NCBI RefSeq assembly: GCF_000426545.1
Contig: NZ_KE384535.1
Location: 182,670-246,669 of the forward strand
Direction of reading: 5' to 3'
Origin: Paenibacillus massiliensis subsp. panacisoli DSM 21345
GTDB taxonomy: Bacteria > Bacillota > Bacilli > Paenibacillales > Paenibacillaceae
DNA length: 64,000 nucleotides
Position 1 is the stretch's first letter, and the number at the start of each line of letters is the position of its first letter. This document shows, piece by piece, positions 8,322 to 16,465 of this stretch. The position numbers and the translations under genes are program-made. The notes beneath the pieces were generated by a model. That model saw only the letters and a program-made list of their open reading frames with translations, was not told where the DNA came from and searched no databases.

Positions 8322-9362
8322 ATGAAACCTACTGTATCCCTGGAAGCACTGTTTACACCGTTCAACTCCAGCAAGCTGAGTCTGTCAAATCGCTTCGTTA
8401 TGGCGCCGATGACTCGTCAGTTCTCCCCAGACGGAATTCCCGGTAAGGATGTAGCTGCTTACTATCGCCATAGAGCAGAGAATGAAGTAGGTTTAATTAT
8501 CACCGAGGGTACGATCGTTAACCATCCAGATGCGTCCAATCAGGAGAACGTTCCACATTTCTTCGGAGAAGCTGCTTTGAAGGGATGGGAGCATGTAGTG
8601 GCTGAGGTGCACGCAGCAGGAGGACGCATCGTTCCGCAGCTGTGGCACATGGGAGCCAAGGGAGACGTAGGTGAATATAACGAGGCTGAAGTCAAAGAAA
8701 TCGTTCAGGCGTTCGGCCAAGCAGCTGCTGAAGCCAAACGAGTCGGCTTTGACGGCATTGAGCTCCACGGCGCGCATGGGTACCTCATTGATCAATTTTT
8801 CTGGGAGAAAACGAATCCCCGTACAGATCAGTATGGCGGCGATATGGTAGGACGCACCCGTTTTGCGGTAGAAGTCATTGAGGCTTGTCGTGAAGCTGTC
8901 GGCCCTGACTTCCCTATCATTTTGCGCTATTCGCAGTGGAAGAGTAATGAGTACACGGCTAAGCTGGCGGATAGCCCTGAGCAGCTGGAGCAATTTTTGG
9001 CTCCTCTGGTGGAAGCAGGCGTTGACATCTTCCATTGCTCTACACGTCGTTTTTGGGAGCCGGAGTTTGCAGGTTCTGACCTGAATCTGGCTGGCTGGAC
9101 GAAGAAGCTGACGGGCAAACCTACGATTACAGTCGGATCTGTAGGATTGGACGGTGATTTCATGAGCTTCTTCACCACGGGTCAAGGAGCTAACCATGTT
9201 GGCGTCGAAGCGCTGGTAGAACGAGTGGAGCAAGGGGAATTCGATCTGGTCGCTGTAGGCCGTGCCCTGCTGTCCGACCCTGCATGGGTGCGCAAGATTC
9301 ACGAGGGCAATGCTGAGGCATTGATTCCATTCACGGCGGAAGCCATCAAGACACTGTCATAA
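8322..9362 (+). CDS. NADH:flavin oxidoreductase, Old Yellow Enzyme family
   Basis: FMN-dependent enoate or xenobiotic reductase, cytoplasmic. The 346 residues form one TIM barrel: the N-terminal NRFVMAPMTRQF strand, GRIVPQLWHMG, and the HGAHGYLIDQFF motif with the substrate-binding His pair and DQYGG segment of OYE proteins, followed by ILRYSQWK and the C-terminal VAVGRALLSDPAW phosphate-binding loop. No C-terminal FeS/NAD domain is present, so it is the short YqjM-like form. AGGAGG lies 8 nt before the ATG. It follows an unusual 490-bp leader with three palindromes and an internal terminator, and lies next to a TetR gene and two flavodoxin-like reductases. Confidence 0.9.
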   Translation: MKPTVSLEALFTPFNSSKLSLSNRFVMAPMTRQFSPDGIPGKDVAAYYRHRAENEVGLIITEGTIVNHPDASNQENVPHFFGEAALKGWEHVVAEVHAAGGRIVPQLWHMGAKGDVGEYNEAEVKEIVQAFGQAAAEAKRVGFDGIELHGAHGYLIDQFFWEKTNPRTDQYGGDMVGRTRFAVEVIEACREAVGPDFPIILRYSQWKSNEYTAKLADSPEQLEQFLAPLVEAGVDIFHCSTRRFWEPEFAGSDLNLAGWTKKLTGKPTITVGSVGLDGDFMSFFTTGQGANHVGVEALVERVEQGEFDLVAVGRALLSDPAWVRKIHEGNAEALIPFTAEAIKTLS

Positions 9363-9436
9363 GGGGAGTAAAGGCAGGTCTAGAGTGATATTCCAAAGGT
9401 TATTCCCAACTACTATTTCATAGTGTTACTTGATAA

Positions 9437-9463
9437 TAGGCCGTCCGAATCTCGGGCGGCCTA
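9437..9463. terminator. Strong hairpin after the Old Yellow Enzyme gene
   Basis: TAGGCCGTCCGA (9437-9448) pairs with CGGGCGGCCTA (9453-9463) around a short loop. There is no clean T tract, so termination is likely but not certain. Confidence 0.55.
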
Positions 9464-9513
9464 ATGTATTACTCTCCCAAGAGAATAATCTCTCAGATAT
9501 CTCCAACTCAATC

Positions 9514-9554
9514 TTGACAATGTCAACATATGGAGTTATCTTTACAGTGTAAAG
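9514..9554 (+). promoter_or_regulatory. tetR promoter with two palindromic operators
   Basis: TTGACA (9514-9519), a 17-bp spacer and TATCTT (9537-9542) form the promoter. TTGACA-A-TGTCAA (9514-9526) covers the -35, and the exact palindrome CTTTACA-G-TGTAAAG (9540-9554) covers the -10 and start. Both fit TTKACA-N-TGTMAA and their centres are 27 bp apart. This is the expected layout for autorepression by the TetR gene that starts at 9576. Confidence 0.7.
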
Positions 9555-9575
9555 TTAAACGAAGGAGCGATAGGA

Positions 9576-10181
9576 TTGAAGCCTGGACCTTACCATCATG
9601 GCGATTTACGTAAAACCTTAATTGAGACCGGTATTGAACTCATTGGCGAGGAAGGGCTAGGAGGTTTCTCCTTACGAAAGGTAGCAGCCAAGTGTGGTGT
9701 CAGTCACGCTGCGCCTTACAGCCATTTTAAGGATATGCAGGATCTGTTGGCTGCGATGGCCGATCACGTCACAGAGCAGTTCACGACCACCCTGCAAGTC
9801 TCTATTGAAGGGAACAATGACCCCATGTCGGAAATGGAAAAGCTGGGAACCGCCTATATATCCTTTTTCGAGCGGCACCCCACTTATTTTCCATTTATAT
9901 TTTTTCAGTCAGGCATTGTTATTCAGGTAGACGCAGGAGCTGAGGACGTTCCGCCTTACCCGCCATTTGCCGTATTCCGGGCAACGGGCTATCGGCTGTT
10001 CCGCAGTCTGGGTCTCCCACCTGAACAGGACGACAACATGCTAATGGCCTACTGGTCGCTTGTGCACGGCGTAGCATCACTACTGTCAAGCAGTGGCATT
10101 CGATATTCAGGTGATTGGCAAAAAGTATGGCAAACCATTCTTCAGTCAGGAGGAACAGCTAATGAGACTGATAGTCCATGA
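9576..10181 (+). CDS. TetR-family transcriptional regulator (WHG-type C-terminal domain)
   Basis: Small-molecule-responsive repressor of 201 residues. The N-terminus GPYHHGDLRKTLIETG leads into a TetR helix-turn-helix (FSLRKVAAKCGVSHAAPYSHFKDM). The HHGDLR opening is typical of TetR proteins with the WHG ligand-binding domain. The start codon is TTG, 6 nt after GAAGGAG. It overlaps the next gene by 20 bp, so regulator and flavodoxin-like genes are one operon. Two palindromes in its own promoter imply autorepression. The inducing ligand is unknown; a reductive detoxification response is a guess from the neighbours. Confidence 0.88.
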   Translation: MKPGPYHHGDLRKTLIETGIELIGEEGLGGFSLRKVAAKCGVSHAAPYSHFKDMQDLLAAMADHVTEQFTTTLQVSIEGNNDPMSEMEKLGTAYISFFERHPTYFPFIFFQSGIVIQVDAGAEDVPPYPPFAVFRATGYRLFRSLGLPPEQDDNMLMAYWSLVHGVASLLSSSGIRYSGDWQKVWQTILQSGGTANETDSP

Positions 10182-10668
10182 TTTAGCGAATGATGATTAT
10201 GTTGCCTGCCTTAGCGGCTTCAGCAAGGATACCGATGAAGTAATCAGTGAGACGGGTTCCATTCGTCATTGTGTAGGCTGCTTCGGTTGTTGGGTTCGCA
10301 CTCCGGGGACCTGCGTGCTCAAAGATTCTTATCAACACATGGGTGACCGGTTCGCCGCCTGCGAAGAGCTGGTACTCATCACCCGCAATGTATATGGAGG
10401 ATATAGCCCGTTCGTCAGCAACGTGTTGAACCGCTCACTACCCTATGTTCTGCCCTATTTTGTAATTGAAGAAGGTGAGACACATCATCAGCAACGCTAC
10501 AAGCAGCGCTTCAAATTCACCGTCCATTTTTATGGAGAAGGGATCACGGAGGCTGAACGTCACACAGCACAGGCACTGACTCGCGCTAATGCAATAAATC
10601 TGGATGTGTCCCATTATAGTGTTTCTTTTCACAACAGGCTTGACGAGTTAATGGAGGTGCAACTATGA
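10162..10668 (+). CDS. Flavodoxin-like NAD(P)H-dependent FMN reductase family protein
   Basis: About 168 residues with a flavodoxin-like fold: after an N-terminal strand, the GCFGCWVRTPGTCVLKD motif (two close cysteines plus one) and ELVLITRNVYGGYSPFVSNVLNR match the iron-sulfur-flavoprotein/FMN-reductase group, although the cysteine spacing is short of a full 4Fe-4S set. The usual N-terminal GSPR phosphate loop is missing, so this may be a shortened relative. I chose the ATG at 10162 because CAGGAGG lies 7 nt upstream, inside the end of tetR. The stop overlaps the next ATG by 4 bp, giving an operon of two related proteins that may form a complex. Confidence 0.75.
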   Translation: MRLIVHDLANDDYVACLSGFSKDTDEVISETGSIRHCVGCFGCWVRTPGTCVLKDSYQHMGDRFAACEELVLITRNVYGGYSPFVSNVLNRSLPYVLPYFVIEEGETHHQQRYKQRFKFTVHFYGEGITEAERHTAQALTRANAINLDVSHYSVSFHNRLDELMEVQL

Positions 10669-11324
10669 ACATTGCGCTGATTAACGGCAGTCCGAAGGGC
10701 GGAGCGACCAATTCTGGATTTCTGCTAGAAAAGCTCACGCCCTTCATCACCGAAGGCAACGAGCTGAAGTCGTACCGGGTGAATGCGAAGCAGCTGAAGG
10801 CTGAGCAATATCGGGAGCTTAACCAAGCCGATGTGATCGTACTGGCATTTCCGCTTTATTTTGATGCCATCCCTTCACATGTACTGCGGATGATGGTCGA
10901 GCTGCAAAATTTCCGACAGACTGAGCAAGGTAACCCGAATCTCTTCGTGTATGCGTTAATCAATAATGGATTTTTCGAAGGGAAGCAATGCACGATTGCA
11001 GCAGATATGATTAAGAACTGGTGCGTACGCTGCGGCTTCCGTTTTGGAATGGCAGTTGGTCACGGAGCAGGGGAGATGTTACACGAGTTAAAGATGCCGC
11101 TGGGAAAAGGTCCACTAAGGAATCTAGGCAATGCGATGACTCGGCTCAGCACGGCAATCCTCGCTCGAAGTAGTGCGGAATCGCTATTTATTCAGCCTAA
11201 TTTCCCACGTATTATGTATCGAATGGCCGCTCATTTCTCCTGGCATCGTAAGGCCAAACAACATGGGCTTCGACCACAGGATTTGAGGAAGCGACCATTT
11301 CTAGAAAGTCGATTACGAAGATAA
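10665..11324 (+). CDS. NAD(P)H-dependent flavodoxin-like oxidoreductase
   Basis: 219 residues. The N-terminus INGSPKGGATNSGFLLEKL is the phosphate-binding loop of flavodoxin-like FMN reductases, and VIVLAFPLYFDAIPSHVLRMM is the second FMN-contacting segment. It begins within the stop of the preceding flavodoxin-like gene. The pair, one with and one without the phosphate loop, may work as a heteromeric reductase; this is inference. The operon is controlled by the upstream TetR gene. About 250 bp of AT-rich DNA follows with no feature I can name. Confidence 0.82.
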   Translation: MNIALINGSPKGGATNSGFLLEKLTPFITEGNELKSYRVNAKQLKAEQYRELNQADVIVLAFPLYFDAIPSHVLRMMVELQNFRQTEQGNPNLFVYALINNGFFEGKQCTIAADMIKNWCVRCGFRFGMAVGHGAGEMLHELKMPLGKGPLRNLGNAMTRLSTAILARSSAESLFIQPNFPRIMYRMAAHFSWHRKAKQHGLRPQDLRKRPFLESRLRR

Positions 11325-11574
11325 CGCCGAGAATAATGAAGAATATGAATTTCATCTTGCGGTTGCATACTGCATTTGTAAAATCGGGATTTATTTTTTC
11401 TTACGACAATTCCATATTATTATATCAAATCACTACAATTTTATATATAAATGGAACCATTGCGCAGATATAATGACGGTATATTTAGATATCAGCCATC
11501 TGCTGATCAACGTGAAATTATATCATGCTGGCTCCTTTTCAGAAGTCGAGCCCGACCATACGGAGGATTAGTCC

Positions 11575-12171
11575 ATGGGGAACAATCTATTTGAGGCAAC
11601 GAAAAGACATCAGCTCAGTTGGATGCATGAGCCCAGTAGCTGGACATTTACGCAGGATGGAGAGCTGGTAATTGACGCACCTGCTAAGGCAGATTTCTTC
11701 AAAGACCCAGCTGGCAAGCATATCGTGCATTCCGCTCCTTTTCTATATTTGAATGTGGACTCGTCCTTTGAGCTGACAACACAAGTCAAGGTAGACATGC
11801 AACATCAGTATGATTCGGGCTGCCTGATGCTGATGGCGGATGAGAACAATTGGGCGAAGCTCTGCTTTGAATCCAACGGAGAATATCCGACCATTGTCTC
11901 TGTAGTGACGCAGCATGGCTTCTCGGATGACTGCAATTCGGAGCGTGTGGATGTAGAGCAGCCTTATTTGAGAATAGCGAAGGCTGGTCGTGTGGTGTCC
12001 TTTCATTACTCAGTGGATGGGGAGAGCTGGAAGCTGATTCGCTACTTTGGCATGGGAGCAGAGGGACCATTCATGGCTGGGGTTGTCGCACAATCTCCGA
12101 TAGGCACAGGCTGCCAGGTCTCATTCAAGCATATGAAGTTGTCCGTACCGAACGAAGATAGTCGCTTTTAG
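11575..12171 (+). CDS. DUF1349 family protein
   Basis: 198 residues, no signal peptide, therefore probably cytoplasmic. The sequence WMHEPSSWTFTQDGELVIDAPAKADFFKDP and later FELTTQVKVDMQHQYDSGCLMLMADENNWAKLCFE fit the DUF1349 family, which has a concanavalin-like beta-sandwich fold and is often found beside sugar-metabolism genes. No catalytic residues are established for the family. CGGAGG lies about 9 nt before the ATG. The gene converges on an uncharacterised gene across a bidirectional terminator. Confidence 0.8.
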   Translation: MGNNLFEATKRHQLSWMHEPSSWTFTQDGELVIDAPAKADFFKDPAGKHIVHSAPFLYLNVDSSFELTTQVKVDMQHQYDSGCLMLMADENNWAKLCFESNGEYPTIVSVVTQHGFSDDCNSERVDVEQPYLRIAKAGRVVSFHYSVDGESWKLIRYFGMGAEGPFMAGVVAQSPIGTGCQVSFKHMKLSVPNEDSRF

Positions 12172-12241
12172 CTATGTCTGTCTGTCGTTATTGCGCCTTT
12201 CCTTTTTCCATTTTGCAGCTTGAATGTGTATGGTGCTTACT

Positions 12242-12303
12242 GTAATAGATCATTCTTTGCCTACAATAGATCGTTCGCTGTTTATAATAGATTGTTCTAA
12301 ATA
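12242..12303. repeat. Three 21-bp direct repeats
   Basis: The core AATAGATYRTTC occurs three times at an exact 21-bp period between about 12243 and 12298, immediately before a bidirectional terminator and between two convergent genes. The rest of each unit is less conserved. The spacing equals two helical turns. Confidence 0.5.
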
Positions 12304-12342
12304 GTCGCCATGCCAGACATTTCTGTCGGGATGGCGACTATT
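12299..12342. terminator. Bidirectional terminator
   Basis: AATAGTCGCCAT and ATGGCGACTATT are exact inverted arms, extended inside by CC/GG and AGACA/TGTC. It lies between convergent genes ending at 12171 and 12383 and has T-rich or A-rich flanks on both sides. Confidence 0.75.
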
Positions 12343-12382
12343 TGTGTTGAGGTGATCGAGATGAGCATGACGTGCTATTAGA

Positions 12383-13327
12383 CTACGCAAGATTACCGAG
12401 GTGCTCAGCGATCTCTTCCACGGTCACCTGATAGAGTAGTTGGCCTGAATACAGCAGGAGACGGTTCTGACGAAAGCACTGAGCTTGAACTTGAAGCTGT
12501 CTAGCTTGTTCATTCCGGAAGGTGATCTTGGTGCCTTTCGTTAGATGGCGAGAATGCTCCAGCTTCTTGAGGACGTAGGTCCCGTGACGGCCATAGCCAC
12601 CATCGAACAAGAAGTGATACCCATCTGTACAGAAGCCAGAAGAGCCTGAAATGCCCGGGTTCATCAAAGTAACGTTCGGCTGCTGCGTTCCACCTGTGAT
12701 ACAGCCGAGCGAGAAGTCCGTGTAGTAGTAGAACCATACTTCCTGATCCTTCACTACATTGAGTGCATAGCAATCAGCGATATCCACGGCTTGATTCTCA
12801 TAGGTACGCTTCCCCTGATGGTCCCAGGCCAGCAAGCCAGATGCGCCAACCGGCTCACTCCACCCGTAATTTCCGAATACACCTTCATCAAAATAGCTGG
12901 TCCAGATCATACCTTCCTCGCTTACCTGGACATCCTGTATGCCGTCACCTAGCAGAAATTCATCCACAGTGAGCCCTTCATAATCGTATACTCTCGCATT
13001 CAGATCGTACTGATTCCTCCCGTAATATCTGCAACGTGCGCCGACGAGTAGCAGATGCTCGTGAAGTGGCTGTATATAGTGGTAATTGAAGCTGCTCCAG
13101 ATCATAACATCATTCACGACGTGATCCGTCAGTACAAGGACTCTATAGAGCCTTTGCTTATGTAGCTTGGCTTGCACGAACATCCCTTTGTCTCTCTCGG
13201 GGAACTGATCGATGAGCAGAACATAGACCCGCCCATCCGCACCCCATTGAGTGGAGACAAGCTCAAAGCCTTCCATATAAGGTGTTAAATCTGCAAATGA
13301 CTGTAGTTTTACCGCTTGTTGTGCCAT
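12383..13327 (-). CDS. Uncharacterised protein, possibly a beta-propeller
   Basis: 314 residues. I do not recognise a named family. It is rich in aromatic residues and in short beta-prone stretches that recur about every 40-50 residues (for example VYVLLIDQF, LLLVGARCRYY, EGMIWTSYFDEGVFGNYGW, EVWFYYYTDF), which suggests a propeller-like fold. The phrase MIWTSYFDEGVFGNYGW occurs in similar hypothetical proteins of Bacillales as far as I recall. No signal peptide or catalytic motif is visible. I chose the ATG at 13327 because AGGAGG lies 6 nt upstream; an upstream in-frame ATG at 13411 has none. The gene is transcribed divergently from the ger operon. Confidence 0.7.
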   Translation of the reverse strand: MAQQAVKLQSFADLTPYMEGFELVSTQWGADGRVYVLLIDQFPERDKGMFVQAKLHKQRLYRVLVLTDHVVNDVMIWSSFNYHYIQPLHEHLLLVGARCRYYGRNQYDLNARVYDYEGLTVDEFLLGDGIQDVQVSEEGMIWTSYFDEGVFGNYGWSEPVGASGLLAWDHQGKRTYENQAVDIADCYALNVVKDQEVWFYYYTDFSLGCITGGTQQPNVTLMNPGISGSSGFCTDGYHFLFDGGYGRHGTYVLKKLEHSRHLTKGTKITFRNEQARQLQVQAQCFRQNRLLLYSGQLLYQVTVEEIAEHLGNLA

Positions 13328-13594
13328 GTTGATTCCTCCTGATCGTTTGCTGCAGACCTGCTGTCTGCTTGAGATATGCTCATTGTGCAGGAAAATGGCT
13401 GGCTCGAACATGGCAAAAGTATAGCGAGGCTAGGAAATATCTTTTTTTCATACAGCTCTCCAGCTATGCTTCCGTATGATTATAGGCAGGTTGGAAACAC
13501 TACTTATCGTCATTCATTACCATTTCTCCCACAACGATGGAGCATACGACTTGATCGACAGGGAAGCGGCTGAACACAACAGGGAGGTGACGAT

Positions 13595-15331
13595 GTGTGG
13601 TCTGAAGTGATGAAATATATTCCTGGCTGGCCGATTTGGTGGCAGGCCTTACTATTGGTGATGATTCCGATTGGACTAGCGAAGTTAACGGAAAGGCTGC
13701 AGACAGCGGTCAAGAATGGAAGCTTCAGCGATTCGAAGAATAGCAATAAGCAACATGCGAATAAGCAACAATCCAGTACAAAGAATCAACATGCTAAGCA
13801 GCAGCAGAGCTTACAAGGAAAGGACACCTTTCGTTCGAAGGATTCTCCACTGACCGGGGTCTATACCGCGGATATAGCTACGATACGACAAGGCTTTGGC
13901 AAGAACTCGGATGTACATATTCGTGAGTTCTATATGAAGGGGACCGATCTAAAGGCAGCTGTCCTGTATGTTGATGGGCTCGTGGATCAGCAGCTAATGG
14001 ATGAATTCCTTATCACTACATTAATGCGTGAGGGCGTCCCTGATACCGTCGGAATGAAATGGAAGCGGCTCCCGCGGCAAGAGGCGTTCAAGGACTTCTT
14101 GAGCATGCGTCTATTGCCTGTTAGTGATATTCAGGAGTCATCGCATATTCAGGAGATCGCCAATGCGGTTCTTACTGGTAAAGGGGCGCTCCTCATAGAC
14201 GGCATGACGGTGGCGATCTTAATCGGCTCGGCGAAGGGGAAGACCCGCAGTCTGGAAGAGCCCTTGTCCGAAGCATTACTGCGCGGCCCGCGCATTGGCT
14301 TCACCGAGCGTCTGGATGAGAATACCGCGTTACTACGACAGATTGGGAAAAATGAAAGTCTGTTCATTCAACAGTATGAGGTAGGGTCCAGGATCAAGAA
14401 AAAGCTGGCTATCGCGTATATGAAGGATATTGTGAATCCTGATCTGGTCCAGCAGGTGGAGACCCGTATTCAGCGTATGGATATGGATGCCATGCTGGAA
14501 TCAGGCTATATAGAGCAGTTGATTGAGGATAGCACGCTGAGTCCGTTTCAGCAGGTGCTCAATACAGAGCGGCCTGACCGGGCGATCGGTGGCTTGCTGG
14601 AAGGCCGGGTAGTCATTATGCTGGATGGCACTCCATTTGTGCTCATTGTCCCTGGTACCTTCACCATGCTGCTGCAATCGCCTGAGGATTATTACGACCG
14701 CTGGATTCCGGGAACCTTTTTACGCTTGCTCCGCTTTATGTCAGCTACGCTGGCCTTACTTGCTCCAGCGCTATATATTTCGTTCATATCCTTCCATCCG
14801 GGGCTTATTCCGACCAAGCTTGCTTTAACCATTATTGATGCCCGTAGCGGTGTGCCGTTTCCCTCCATCATCGAGGCCTTGATTATGGAGCTATCCATTG
14901 AGATCCTGCGGGAAGCTGGGATTCGGTTGCCTAAGCCGATTGGACCAGCGATGGGGATCGTTGGCGGTCTGATTATCGGACAGGCGGCTGTTCAGGCAGG
15001 TATTATTAGCCAGTTTCTGGTTATTGTCGTGGCGATTACAGCGATATCATCCTTCACCATACCCGTCTATAGTGCCGGGATTACTTTGCGGATTTTGCGG
15101 TTCGTTGCCATGTTCTGTGCGGCTGCGCTTGGATTATTCGGCGTAGTTATGTTCTTCCTGCTGATATGTACACATCTCGCGCGGTTAAGCAGCTTTGGTG
15201 TACCGTATGTATCGCCAGCAGTACCGTATAATCTCAGGGATTGGAAGGATTTCGTCATCCGAGCACCGCTTAGCATGATGAAGCTGCGACCTGAAATGAC
15301 CAAGCCAAATGATTCTGAGCGCAAAAATTAA
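13595..15331 (+). CDS. Spore germinant receptor subunit A (GerA family)
   Basis: Inner-spore-membrane subunit of a nutrient germinant receptor, which senses amino acids or sugars and triggers germination. The 578 residues contain a soluble N-terminal region, then the conserved GRVVIMLDGTPFVLIVPGTF segment and about four or five membrane helices with GLIPTKLALTIIDARSGVPFPSIIEAL and RLPKPIGPAMGIVGGLIIGQAAVQAG, which are diagnostic of GerAA/GerKA. The start is GTG 6 nt after AGGGAGG; an ATG two bases earlier is out of frame. Odd: an N-terminal membrane-adjacent segment is followed by a lysine/glutamine/serine-rich low-complexity linker around residues 45-80, which makes it longer than the usual 480-500 residues. 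Confidence 0.92.
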   Translation: MWSEVMKYIPGWPIWWQALLLVMIPIGLAKLTERLQTAVKNGSFSDSKNSNKQHANKQQSSTKNQHAKQQQSLQGKDTFRSKDSPLTGVYTADIATIRQGFGKNSDVHIREFYMKGTDLKAAVLYVDGLVDQQLMDEFLITTLMREGVPDTVGMKWKRLPRQEAFKDFLSMRLLPVSDIQESSHIQEIANAVLTGKGALLIDGMTVAILIGSAKGKTRSLEEPLSEALLRGPRIGFTERLDENTALLRQIGKNESLFIQQYEVGSRIKKKLAIAYMKDIVNPDLVQQVETRIQRMDMDAMLESGYIEQLIEDSTLSPFQQVLNTERPDRAIGGLLEGRVVIMLDGTPFVLIVPGTFTMLLQSPEDYYDRWIPGTFLRLLRFMSATLALLAPALYISFISFHPGLIPTKLALTIIDARSGVPFPSIIEALIMELSIEILREAGIRLPKPIGPAMGIVGGLIIGQAAVQAGIISQFLVIVVAITAISSFTIPVYSAGITLRILRFVAMFCAAALGLFGVVMFFLLICTHLARLSSFGVPYVSPAVPYNLRDWKDFVIRAPLSMMKLRPEMTKPNDSERKN

Positions 15332-15358
15332 AAATCATGTATGGAAGGGGGGAAACAT

Positions 15359-16465
15359 ATGAGCCGCTCTAAGTCTCGGGTCCACCTCAGTGCGACACAA
15401 GCTGCTGTTATCATCGTGAACTTTATGCTTGGGGCAGGCATTCTGACACTCCCGCGCACAACGGTTGACGCTGTTGGTACACCAGATGTGTGGATTGTAA
15501 TTATCATGTCTGGTCTGGTCGTAGTCGGGCTGGGTCTAATTATCGTGGCATTGTGTCGCAGGTTCCCGGGGAAGACGGTATTTGAATTCACCCCAATCAT
15601 CACTGGGAAATGGGTCTCTTACATTCTGCTGCTCCCTATGATCGTGTATTTCATCACCATCTCGGCCTTCGAGATCAGGGTGATGGCAGAGGTGACCGGT
15701 ATGTTCCTACTGGAACGTACGCCTACATGGGCAATTGTCATGTTATTTATGTGGATCGGACTATACATGACCTCTGGGGGGCTTCCCGTGATCGTGCGTG
15801 TGTTTGAGATTATTTTGCCCATTACATTGATTATTTTTGTCCTCGAGATTTTGCTCAGCAGTCAACTATTCGAAATAAACAATCTAAGACCGCTGCTGGG
15901 TGAGGGCTTAATGCCGTTATTAAAGGGTCTCAAGCCAACATTACTGTCCTATACAGGCTATGAGGTTATGCTCGTCATGACTGCTTATATGAAGAATCCG
16001 GGCAAAAGTAATAAATCCGTGGTGTGGGGAGTACTGACATCAACAGTCATTTACCTTATTACGGTAGTCATGGTCATCGGCAGTCTCTCTGTAAACGGAA
16101 TTATGACCAGAACATGGCCGACGCTTGATCTGCTTCGAAGCTTTGAGGTTCAGGGCCTAATCTTTGAGCGCTTTGAATCCTTGCTGCTGGTCATCTGGAT
16201 CATGCAAATTTTCTCTACCTCGGCAATTGCCCACTATACAGCATCCATCGGTGTACGCGACTTGTTTCGACTTAAAGGAATGCATGCGGCTTTGTATATC
16301 TTCCTGCCCATCATCTACCTTTTGGCGATGATTCCCCAGGATGTGGATGAGACTCTGGCCTTGGGAGATATGCTTGGCAATGCATCCGTATATTTGTTTG
16401 GAATTCTGCCTGTGCTATTGCTGATGATTAGTATAATTCGCAAAAAGGGAGGGAAGCGTGCATGA
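15359..16465 (+). CDS. Spore germinant receptor subunit B (GerB/GerAB family permease-like)
   Basis: 368-residue integral membrane protein of the amino acid/polyamine/organocation superfamily, with about ten hydrophobic segments. The GerAB-type opening LSATQAAVIIVNFMLGAGILTLPR forms the unwound first helix where the germinant is thought to bind. The ATG at 15359 is preferred over an upstream in-frame ATG at 15341 because GGAAGGGGGG lies just before it. It begins 27 bp after gerA subunit and overlaps the C-subunit gene by 4 bp, the standard A-B-C receptor operon. Confidence 0.92.
   Translation: MSRSKSRVHLSATQAAVIIVNFMLGAGILTLPRTTVDAVGTPDVWIVIIMSGLVVVGLGLIIVALCRRFPGKTVFEFTPIITGKWVSYILLLPMIVYFITISAFEIRVMAEVTGMFLLERTPTWAIVMLFMWIGLYMTSGGLPVIVRVFEIILPITLIIFVLEILLSSQLFEINNLRPLLGEGLMPLLKGLKPTLLSYTGYEVMLVMTAYMKNPGKSNKSVVWGVLTSTVIYLITVVMVIGSLSVNGIMTRTWPTLDLLRSFEVQGLIFERFESLLLVIWIMQIFSTSAIAHYTASIGVRDLFRLKGMHAALYIFLPIIYLLAMIPQDVDETLALGDMLGNASVYLFGILPVLLLMISIIRKKGGKRA

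Noticed and set aside
8493..9302. Long open frame (269 codons) antisense to the Old Yellow Enzyme gene
   Set aside because: No ribosome-binding site or protein-like composition; the plus-strand gene has a full family signature, so this is a frame shadow.
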